DNA of 5,501 bases from Actinomycetes bacterium (lineage in GTDB: Bacteria; Actinomycetota; Acidimicrobiia; Acidimicrobiales; Acidimicrobiaceae), in NCBI GenBank assembly GCA_021785315.1, contig JAJYFX010000097.1:1-5501 (forward strand). Reading direction: 5' to 3'. A model generated the notes under the pieces. It did no database searches, was not told the origin of the DNA, and saw nothing but the letters and a program-made list of their open reading frames with translations. This document shows, in pieces, positions 1-5,367 of the stretch; within the stretch, counting starts at the first letter, position 1; each line of letters opens with the position of its first letter. The position numbers and the translations under genes are program-made.

Positions 1-169
1 AATCGAGACTGTCAACTGCATGGATGGTGCCCGTGCTGTTGAGTTCGCTCTCCCAGGACGGGTTGGCTAAGAGCGCCCCTACATCGTCGTAGCCAAGTTC
101 GATTGCTTCCCCTCCATTGATCAGAACGGCTTTGGTGCCTCCTGGAACCCTGACAGTAGCTAATCTCAT
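1..169 (-). CDS. Fumarylacetoacetate hydrolase family protein, N-terminal fragment (runs off left edge)
   Basis: The first 56 codons of a gene continuing beyond the window. The start is the ATG at 167-169, preceded by AGGA with 7 nt spacing. The protein opens MRLATVRVPGG and continues through an AIELGYDDVGALLANPSW segment. This is the style of N-terminal domain that precedes the catalytic fold in many FAH-family hydrolases (short beta strands, 'G..A' then an 'L..DVG.LL' helix). The catalytic Glu/Glu/Asp metal site would lie in the missing part, so activity cannot be judged. It is a second FAH-like gene in the cluster, 135 bp after the gentisate dioxygenase gene, so it could be a fumarylpyruvate or maleylpyruvate hydrolase. 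The family call rests on the N-terminus only; a 2-hydroxyhepta-2,4-diene-1,7-dioate isomerase-type annotation is equally possible. Confidence 0.7.
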   Translation of the reverse strand, partial: MRLATVRVPGGTKAVLINGGEAIELGYDDVGALLANPSWESELNSTGTIHAVDSLD

Positions 170-304
170 CTTGATTTCCTCATTTCGAATGATGAATTAA
201 ATTAAAGCGGCAAGAATCTGCCCAAACTCGTCGCGGTGTGCGATAGAACGCCCGAAACCGATCCGGCACCCAACACTGATTTCTAATGAACATCCTGGAG
301 CCGA
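170..304 (-). other. Intergenic gap between gentisate dioxygenase and second FAH-family gene
   Basis: This 135-bp spacer contains the ribosome binding site of the downstream partial gene and an AT-rich stretch around 186-207. A short inverted repeat CATT-TCG-AATG lies at 181-191. I see no hairpin followed by a T-run, so transcription probably continues into the left-hand gene. I find no supportable small gene here. Confidence 0.4.
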
Positions 305-1366
305 TCAGTCGAGGTACTCGGTTCTCGCCAGACCGAGCGCTTCAAAGACAGGCGCGTCTGAGGCGCAGAAAAAGTCTGCGTCCTGCGTAGCCTCGATCGA
401 GAATGAACACCAAGAGGGAACCGCAAACATGTCACCCTCGTCAAGATGGAAGCGGTCCTCACCGATCGATGCAATCGCTGAACCCTTATAGGTAACCCAG
501 ATTGACGAGCCGTTTCTTCTGTATTTCCGTGTGCTCGCTCCGGCTGAGACACGGTGCATTGAACAGCGCATGGTCGGCATCACATCGATGCCTCTAGTCG
601 GGTCCACAAATTTCAAAGACGCCGTCCCATTGTTCGAAAGCGCCATCAATGTGGTCAAGGTGCGGTCGGTATCCTTCCAGCGGTAAGCAAACAAAGGCGA
701 AAAAGCCTCATTCGCCGATTCTTCAAACGGAACCAGTCCTGCTCCATTTCCGAAGGTCAGCTCGGATCGGGAAGCTGGATCTACCGCCCTGTTCACCATT
801 CGGTCAGGGCCATTTTCAAAGAATATGGCATCTAGTGACCTGGCAAGGGGCAAATCTAAAGCATCAAACCAGATCATTGGAGTTTCGCCAGGATTGTGGT
901 GCTCGTGCCAAGACCAACATGGAGTCAAAACGAGATCGCCGGGAGCCATCGGAACCGGGTCGCCATTCACTAAAGTCCATACACCCGAACCCTCAATCAC
1001 AAAACGCAGTGCCGCGGCGGTATGCCTATGAGCCGGTGCGACCTCGCCTGGGCCAAGATACTGTACGGCTCCCCAAAGCGTTGGCGTTGCAAATGGCTGG
1101 CCGGCCAATCCGGGATTCGAAAGTGACAGAACCCGCCTGTCTCCGCCTCTGTCAATTGGAATGAGCTCGCCCGAACGCTCAGCCAGCTCCTTCAACGTCT
1201 TCCACTTCCAGGCAAATGGAATGGCGGCCAGCGGGGGCTCCTTTGGCATAATTCCCTTCTGCACCCAAAGTGGCTGCAGATCCGCCTCAGATACTAAATC
1301 GTAAAACTCATCTACCTCGTTCTTCTTCGGCATACCGTCAGGTGCCGTAAATCTAGGACTCGCCAT
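305..1366 (-). CDS. gtdA: Gentisate 1,2-dioxygenase (bicupin, Fe(II))
   Basis: A 353-residue cytoplasmic ring-cleavage dioxygenase, predicted to convert gentisate plus O2 to maleylpyruvate. The N-terminal cupin carries APAHRHTAAALRFVIEG (110-126) and the distal His in CWSWHEHH (150-157). H113, H115 and H154 match the spacing of the iron ligands H119/H121/H160 I recall for salicylate/gentisate dioxygenase of Pseudaminobacter salicylatoxidans. A constant offset of six also lines up R73, R77, W98, Q102, R121, H156 and D168 with its substrate-pocket residues. The C-terminal cupin (about 265-326) is still recognisable by GDMFAVPSW but has lost its His ligands (KYR at 281-283), so it is structural only. 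The ATG at 1366 has a perfect AGGAGG 8 nt upstream. Length is normal for the family. The neighbouring hydroxylase supports gentisate as substrate; salicylate or 1-hydroxy-2-naphthoate ring cleavage is the main alternative. Confidence 0.93.
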   Translation of the reverse strand: MASPRFTAPDGMPKKNEVDEFYDLVSEADLQPLWVQKGIMPKEPPLAAIPFAWKWKTLKELAERSGELIPIDRGGDRRVLSLSNPGLAGQPFATPTLWGAVQYLGPGEVAPAHRHTAAALRFVIEGSGVWTLVNGDPVPMAPGDLVLTPCWSWHEHHNPGETPMIWFDALDLPLARSLDAIFFENGPDRMVNRAVDPASRSELTFGNGAGLVPFEESANEAFSPLFAYRWKDTDRTLTTLMALSNNGTASLKFVDPTRGIDVMPTMRCSMHRVSAGASTRKYRRNGSSIWVTYKGSAIASIGEDRFHLDEGDMFAVPSWCSFSIEATQDADFFCASDAPVFEALGLARTEYLD

Positions 1367-1511
1367 TTCTACTTCCTCCTAACATTCAACTAACTAACTG
1401 ACACTTTCGAAAATCATGGCGCATTTTAAAGCAATCACATTCGAAGCTGCCGATTATGTGGAGTATGCCCGAGAGATTGGAAAAAGCGCCCCAGTTTCTA
1501 ACATAACCGAA
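1367..1511 (-). other. Intergenic gap between FAH-family hydrolase and gentisate dioxygenase
   Basis: This 145-bp spacer holds the AGGAGG ribosome binding site (1375-1380) of the dioxygenase gene and a short AACT tandem repeat just upstream of it. On the plus strand an open frame starting at the ATG at 1416 gives about 32 codons of reasonable protein composition before it enters the antisense of the hydrolase gene. It has no ribosome binding site, so I do not call it a gene. I see no terminator with a T-run. Confidence 0.4.
1388..1399. repeat. (AACT)x3 short tandem repeat
   Basis: Three perfect copies of AACT (AGTTAGTTAGTT on the coding strand) lie directly upstream of the AGGAGG of the gentisate dioxygenase gene. 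Such a tract could vary in copy number by slippage, but three copies is short and chance is a fair explanation. Confidence 0.5.
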
Positions 1512-2414
1512 CTATCCGGGCTCTTCATCGGAAGGCTGCGTAGGGCCCGTGGTTCCACCTCTGGTCACCGAAAACATGGCTCCCAAACTCGTCACCGTCA
1601 CACTAAGCCGACCAACTTGAGAAACCTCGGCGACGATTTCATCTCCGTCGCCAATAGGGCCCACTCCCTTGGGCGTTCCCGTAGAGATCACGTCACCTGG
1701 ATACAGAGTCATAACTGATGACGCATACGCCAACAACTCTGGCACGCCCCAAATCAGTTCGGAAACTCTTGCGTTCTGCCTTAGTTCCCCGTTGACCCAA
1801 CAACGGAGCTCCAGGTCGTCGACTGATCCAACCTCATCGGCCGTCACAATCCAAGGCCCCATGGGAGTAAACGTGTCGAACGATTTCCTTGTCGATCGGT
1901 CCTCGCCGCCGCGCATAGTGATGTCCAGCAAAACGCTGTAACCGAAAATGTAGTCGTCAGCTTCTTCGACTTTCACGTTTCGGGCGGTTCTGCCAACTAC
2001 AAAGCAAAGTTCCCCCTCCTGGTCAAATCTTCTGTTGTTGTATGGAAGGTGCACTATGCCACCGTGCCCGATCAGGGAGGAGGGGGCCTTGAGAAACACT
2101 CCGAGAGAGTCAATATGGCTCAGCTGATGCATCTCTTCCATGTGGTCAAGATAGTTCACGGGCGCGGCTACAATTTTGCTCGGATCGGTAACCGGTGGCG
2201 ACAGGGTAATGGAACCAAGGCGCTGTCCGCCTCCACGTGATTCAAGATCGACTAGATGGCTGCTGATCTCACCGTAGCTCTCTATAATTTGCCGCATTGC
2301 CCCGTGCCTGTGGTCGGAGCCTGCAGGTATCAGGCCAGTGACATCGCTTATTGTCCCATCGCGACAAACAACGCCGACCCGAGACCCATATTCTCCAAAG
2401 CTAACCAATCGCAC
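1512..2414 (-). CDS. Fumarylacetoacetate hydrolase family protein (probable fumarylpyruvate/maleylpyruvate hydrolase)
   Basis: A 300-residue cytoplasmic metal-dependent C-C hydrolase. The probable role is hydrolysis of the ring-cleavage product (fumarylpyruvate or maleylpyruvate) to pyruvate plus fumarate or maleate. An N-terminal domain opens MRLVSFGEYG. The catalytic FAH fold begins near residue 78 with KIVAAPVNYLDHMEE (80-94). Metal ligands of the family are visible as E133 and E135 in DQEGEL and D164 in GYSVLLDITMR. RKSFDTFTPMGPWIV (176-190) and ISTGTPKGVG (243-252) are further family signatures. The canonical 'ND' before the helix reads 'LD' here. The last ~20 residues (VTRGGTTG... to EEPG) form a tail that looks disordered. 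The start is GTG at 2412-2414, chosen for GAGGGAG at 2420-2426 with 5 nt spacing and the family-like MRL opening. Exact substrate is inferred from the adjacent gentisate dioxygenase; an acylpyruvase or hydroxyhepta-dienedioate-type role cannot be excluded. Confidence 0.88.
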   Translation of the reverse strand: MRLVSFGEYGSRVGVVCRDGTISDVTGLIPAGSDHRHGAMRQIIESYGEISSHLVDLESRGGGQRLGSITLSPPVTDPSKIVAAPVNYLDHMEEMHQLSHIDSLGVFLKAPSSLIGHGGIVHLPYNNRRFDQEGELCFVVGRTARNVKVEEADDYIFGYSVLLDITMRGGEDRSTRKSFDTFTPMGPWIVTADEVGSVDDLELRCWVNGELRQNARVSELIWGVPELLAYASSVMTLYPGDVISTGTPKGVGPIGDGDEIVAEVSQVGRLSVTVTSLGAMFSVTRGGTTGPTQPSDEEPG

Positions 2415-2471
2415 TAGAACTCCCTCTCATGCAGAATGATTTCACGCTAAGCCGCCGACCCGATAACCTGA

Positions 2472-3455
2472 TCAGATAAGGACAAGCTCGTGGGTTTCCG
2501 GAGCAAAGAGCTCCTCCACCTCAAACCTTTTCTTCGCCAGTCCCTGATCGTAGGAGTATTTCAAAAAAACTTCCAAGACGTGCCGGTTTGCCTCGATCCC
2601 GTACGGCCAATAATCCTCACCCATGACCTCCTTGGTCATCTGGATATGTTGAATGCTCCACGGAAGCATGTGGATGAATGCCGCGCTCTCCTCCAGGCGC
2701 TGGCTCAAAATAGCCTTGGCCTCCAGAAACGCCTTGTAAATCGAGCCGGCGATCCACTTGTCACTCTCGTAGACATCTCTTCGGATAATGACCGTGTGCA
2801 TGATCGGAAACACGCCGCTGGTCTTGAAATATTCGATCTCGGCATCGGTGGAATTTCCCCACAAACGCGCGACAGCCGGATTCTTTTCGAGGAATGGCGC
2901 AGGCGAGCGTGGGCTGTACAAGGCCGCGATTTCCCCGCTGACAAGCATGTCGGAAAGAGTCCGGTCCGAGGGAATTGAAATGATATCCACGCCCTCCGGC
3001 TGAATATGAATCTTCTCGTAGCGCCCCGGGTCGTGCAATCCGCCAGTGCGATAGCTGACGGAACTAACCGGCACCCCGTAGTGCTCCTCGAGCATTCCTC
3101 GGATCCAAACCGCTGCAGTCACCTGGTACTCGGGCACTCCGATTATCTTGCCTATGAGATCAGCGGGCTTTGTGATACCGCTGTTTGTGTTTATGTATAC
3201 CCCTGAGTGCCTGAAGGCGCGCGACGGGAACACAGGAAGCGCAATAAAGCGATCCGACGTATTGCGGCTAAGAACATAGGATGAAAGCGACATTTCGGAA
3301 ATGTCAAACTCTTCATTGCGCGCCATGCGGAAAAAAGTCTCCTCAATCGGCAGGCAGAGATAGTTGAGATCAATTCCTTCGGGTGTGACCCGTCCGTCAG
3401 CCAGTGCCGCGGTCCTGTCATAGTCCCAGCACGCGAGGGTCAATCTACGCTTCAC
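2472..3455 (-). CDS. 4,5-dihydroxyphthalate decarboxylase family protein (Pht5-like)
   Basis: A 327-residue protein with the type-2 periplasmic-binding fold used by 4,5-dihydroxyphthalate decarboxylases. Family blocks in order: TLACWDYDRT (6-15), EMSLSSY (54-60), FPSRAFRHS (76-84), GVPEYQVTAAVWIRG (106-120), FPIMHTVIIRRDVY (216-229), WPYGIEANRHVLE (273-285) and ELFAPET (315-321). There is no signal peptide or lipobox, which argues for a cytoplasmic enzyme rather than a transporter binding protein. The frame is open up to a TTG at 3500, but I chose the GTG at 3453-3455. It has GGAGGA at 3459-3464 just upstream and gives a protein opening MKRRLTLACWDYDR, where family members begin. The gene lies 51 bp after the MarR gene and 57 bp before the FAH gene. 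Possible role (inference): decarboxylating a hydroxyphthalate to 3-hydroxybenzoate for the hydroxylase of this cluster. Many homologues are uncharacterised, so the substrate is uncertain. Confidence 0.88.
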   Translation of the reverse strand: MKRRLTLACWDYDRTAALADGRVTPEGIDLNYLCLPIEETFFRMARNEEFDISEMSLSSYVLSRNTSDRFIALPVFPSRAFRHSGVYINTNSGITKPADLIGKIIGVPEYQVTAAVWIRGMLEEHYGVPVSSVSYRTGGLHDPGRYEKIHIQPEGVDIISIPSDRTLSDMLVSGEIAALYSPRSPAPFLEKNPAVARLWGNSTDAEIEYFKTSGVFPIMHTVIIRRDVYESDKWIAGSIYKAFLEAKAILSQRLEESAAFIHMLPWSIQHIQMTKEVMGEDYWPYGIEANRHVLEVFLKYSYDQGLAKKRFEVEELFAPETHELVLI

Positions 3456-3458
3456 AAA

Positions 3459-3464
3459 TCCTCC
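3459..3464 (-). promoter_or_regulatory. Ribosome binding site deciding the GTG start of the decarboxylase-like gene
   Basis: The coding strand reads GGAGGATTTGTG, a strong Shine-Dalgarno sequence 3-4 nt before GTG. The upstream TTG at 3498-3500 has no purine-rich site in front of it. This supports the shorter, 327-residue product. Confidence 0.75.
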
Positions 3465-3506
3465 AAAGTCAAGTCGAATAATTTTCCGTTGTCGTGCCAA
3501 TCTGAA

Positions 3507-4016
3507 TCATCTGCTAGGCGCACCGCTATCCGGCCCTGTAACTTCGAAAAGCAGTCGCGCGAAATCGGTGCGGTCCTTCGCGCTCATAGCGCCAAGCAAC
3601 AGATTACCAACGGCTATCACCTGCGGTACTACAGCTGCATGGGTATTCCTCCCTTGCTCACTGAGCCGCAATAGCCATCGTCTCCTATCGCTCGCGTCTC
3701 TAACTCTTTCGATGAAACCCTTCTTCTTTAGACGTGCAACTATGTCCTGGCAGGTCGAAGTGTCCAGCGAAGCCATCTGACTCAATGTGGTTTGGTCAAT
3801 GCCGGGTTTGTTGTGAATAACGTTCAGCACGGCAAACTGAGAGCTTGTCAGATCGTCTCCTACGACTTCCGCCCATACCGATGTGTGGACCTGCTGCGCC
3901 CGTCGTATCAAATGTCCAGGCGCATTCGCTAGATCAAAATCGATCTCGTCAGAAATTACTACAGGCTGCTCCTGATGATATGCGTCATCAGGAGCAGAAT
4001 GAGCAGATTTTCCCAT
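3507..4016 (-). CDS. MarR-family transcriptional regulator
   Basis: A 169-residue winged helix-turn-helix regulator, likely a dimeric repressor released by an aromatic acid or its CoA ester. The DNA-binding core spans about 56-122: SSQFAVLNVIHNKPG, then a probable recognition helix around 85-101 (DTSTCQDIVARLKKKG) and the wing DASDRRRWLLRLSEQG (107-122), which carries the MarR-type DxRRR signature. Dimerisation helices flank it (33-52 and about 127-158). The first ~27 residues are an extra, polar N-terminal extension. ATG at 4016 is chosen because AGAGGT lies 7 nt upstream and no usable start follows before codon 36. A perfect inverted repeat overlaps codons 7-17, which may affect its own expression. 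It sits inside the catabolic gene row, same direction, 148 bp after the hydroxylase gene. Likely targets are the palindromes in the gaps (inference). MarR proteins such as MobR control 3-hydroxybenzoate genes elsewhere. Confidence 0.92.
   Translation of the reverse strand: MGKSAHSAPDDAYHQEQPVVISDEIDFDLANAPGHLIRRAQQVHTSVWAEVVGDDLTSSQFAVLNVIHNKPGIDQTTLSQMASLDTSTCQDIVARLKKKGFIERVRDASDRRRWLLRLSEQGRNTHAAVVPQVIAVGNLLLGAMSAKDRTDFARLLFEVTGPDSGAPSR
3966..3997. repeat. Perfect 13-bp inverted repeat with 6-nt loop inside the MarR 5' coding region
   Basis: The arms CTGCTCCTGATGA (3966-3978) and TCATCAGGAGCAG (3985-3997) are exact reverse complements around the loop TATGCG. In the mRNA this gives a strong hairpin at nucleotides 20-51 of the MarR reading frame. 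As DNA it is a 32-bp dyad that could be an operator. No T-run follows on either strand close enough to make a terminator. Confidence 0.9.
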
Positions 4017-4164
4017 CGTTGTTACCTCTACTCGTTAGATTAGACACCAAATTCGATCTGCTCCGCCCGGGGGATTCCGCTCAGGCTGCTTGTAAACGTC
4101 CATTCGGACACACCTTCGGACGGGACATAAAATGTAGAGTCTCTATGGCCCCCAGGCCGCATAT
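4017..4164 (-). promoter_or_regulatory. Gap between hydroxylase and MarR genes with dyads; possible internal promoter or operator region
   Basis: This 148-bp spacer contains the MarR ribosome binding site (AGAGGT, 4024-4029). It also contains a perfect odd palindrome TAGAG-T-CTCTA (4135-4145), a direct repeat TTCGGAC at 4103-4109 and 4115-4121, and an overlapping dyad GTCC-ATTC-GGAC (4098-4109). I could not identify a convincing -35/-10 pair. A 22-codon frame from the ATG at 4103 to the TAA at 4035 has only a weak AAGG upstream. Its composition (many Pro, Gly, Arg) does not persuade me it is a gene. Confidence 0.35.
4135..4145. repeat. Palindrome TAGAGTCTCTA, possible operator
   Basis: A perfect 5+1+5 dyad lies about 20 bp after the hydroxylase stop codon, ahead of the MarR gene. 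Size and symmetry would suit a dimeric regulator half-site pair, but there is only one copy in the window and no direct support for binding. Confidence 0.35.
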
Positions 4165-5367
4165 TTAATCGCTGACCAATAGCGGATCGCGCTTTCCATA
4201 AAGCCACTCGATATGGGAGTGATCATCAGGATCCCTCTTGGAGAATAGCTCGTCCCTCATAATTCTCCCCGCGCCATCAATGTGCCACATATCGCCCCAG
4301 AGCCTGGCATTCCTCTGGACCCTAGCAGTGCGAGGGATTCGCGCCTGCTCGTACATAGTAAGGGCCTTGTTGACATTGCCTGGCTCCAAGTTGAATGCGG
4401 TTCCAATAGCAAATGCATCCTCAATTGCCTGACAGGCACCCTGAGCCAGGTACTGCAACATCGGGTGGGCTGCGTCGCCCAAAAGCGTAATATTGCCTAA
4501 GGTCCAGCGGTCGATCGGTTCGCGGTCATACATTGGCCAGCGATGATCTCTTCCGAGCAATGGCATAGCCCTTCTGATGTGCTCGCAGGTGACCGAGAGC
4601 TTTTCCTCAAGCTCCTCTGAATTGCCCCAGTTCTCCATACCCTTCAAGTACTGGTCGCTTTTGAAGACCGCAACCTGGTTGTATAGGTTTCCTGATCGCA
4701 GAGGGTACTGGACGTAATGAAGCCCAGGACCGATCCACGCAACCACTTCATCGAGAGGCGCATGCGCTGCGGCGCTTTCGGTTGGGACCGCTCCGCGATA
4801 TGAAACATACCCAGAATTAACGGGTGTATCGTCCGACAAAAGCTTGCGAGTTGTTGACCAAAGCCCATCCGCACCTATCAGTGCCTTGCCCCGATAGGTA
4901 GTTCCGTCGGCGCACGTCGCCATGACGCCTTGGGCATCATTGTCGACGGTCCTAATCTCTTTGCTCGTAAGCAACTGTACTGTCGGCTGTTCCTGACATC
5001 CTTCAAGCAGGATCCTCAACAGGTCATTCCGGTGCATGACGACGTACGGCGCTCCATACCTTTGAATAAATCCGTCACCGAGATCTAAGTGGGTCAGATT
5101 CTCATCAGTCAATGCCTTCTTTAGTCTGAGCCTTTTTGGAACTACGCCCACATCGCGAATCTTGTCTATCACGTTTAGCGAAGTCAGGACACGGGTCGCG
5201 TTAGGCGCCAGCTGGAGACCGGCCCCAATTTCGGCAAACTGGGCTGCCTTTTCCAGAACTATGACGTCATGACCCGATCTAGACAACATGAGCGCAGCTG
5301 CCAAACCTCCGATTCCACCGCCAACAATTAATATTGGATCCTTGGATCCCCCATTGCCGTTCCCCAT
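4165..5367 (-). CDS. 3-hydroxybenzoate 6-hydroxylase, FAD-dependent (MhbM/XlnD/NagX type)
   Basis: A 400-residue group A flavoprotein monooxygenase predicted to convert 3-hydroxybenzoate to gentisate with NAD(P)H and O2 in the cytoplasm. The dinucleotide motif VGGGIGGLAAALML spans 15-28 with the acidic E39 closing the second strand. The DG motif is GADGLWSTTR (165-174) and the FAD/GD motif is LLGDAAHPMLQYLAQG (295-310). H217, Y221 and Q305 match, at a constant offset of +4, the active-site H213, Y217 and Q301 I recall for Rhodococcus jostii RHA1 3-hydroxybenzoate 6-hydroxylase. Other shared stretches are WPMYDREPIDRW (277-288), MENWG (244-248) and RLWGDMWHIDGAGRI (355-369), which separates it from typical salicylate 1-hydroxylases. 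Length is normal. The ATG at 5367 has only a weak site (GGAAAG, 10 nt upstream). It is the first gene of the row and carries the upstream promoter region. The remaining alternative is another salicylate-type hydroxylase. Confidence 0.9.
   Translation of the reverse strand: MGNGNGGSKDPILIVGGGIGGLAAALMLSRSGHDVIVLEKAAQFAEIGAGLQLAPNATRVLTSLNVIDKIRDVGVVPKRLRLKKALTDENLTHLDLGDGFIQRYGAPYVVMHRNDLLRILLEGCQEQPTVQLLTSKEIRTVDNDAQGVMATCADGTTYRGKALIGADGLWSTTRKLLSDDTPVNSGYVSYRGAVPTESAAAHAPLDEVVAWIGPGLHYVQYPLRSGNLYNQVAVFKSDQYLKGMENWGNSEELEEKLSVTCEHIRRAMPLLGRDHRWPMYDREPIDRWTLGNITLLGDAAHPMLQYLAQGACQAIEDAFAIGTAFNLEPGNVNKALTMYEQARIPRTARVQRNARLWGDMWHIDGAGRIMRDELFSKRDPDDHSHIEWLYGKRDPLLVSD

Noticed and set aside
649..1164. 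A 171-codon open frame on the plus strand
   Set aside because: It lies wholly antisense to the gentisate dioxygenase gene, has an Arg/Ser/Pro-rich shadow composition and no recognisable domain.
2468..2475. CTGATCAG palindrome at the decarboxylase-like stop codon
   Set aside because: Eight bases only, made partly by the stop codon context; expected by chance in a window of this size.
2490..2978. A 162-codon open frame on the plus strand
   Set aside because: It is antisense to the decarboxylase-like gene, whose family motifs are clear; the shadow frame shows no motif.
2472..3455. Periplasmic substrate-binding protein of an ABC transporter
   Set aside because: The fold class is shared, but there is no signal peptide or lipobox, no permease or ATPase gene nearby, and the motifs are those of the dihydroxyphthalate decarboxylase family.
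3456..3500. N-terminal extension of the decarboxylase-like protein from the TTG at 3500
   Set aside because: It has no Shine-Dalgarno sequence, the added 15 residues match nothing in the family, and a strong site precedes the GTG at 3455.
3966..3997. Rho-independent terminator
   Set aside because: The stem is strong but lies within a coding sequence and is not followed directly by a T-run on either strand.
4147..4158. GGCC-CCCA-GGCC hairpin after the hydroxylase stop as a terminator
   Set aside because: Only a 4-bp stem with no T-run following on the minus strand.
3845..4168. A 107-codon plus-strand frame across the MarR start and the gap
   Set aside because: It is mostly antisense to MarR, and the part in the gap has no protein-like character or ribosome binding site.
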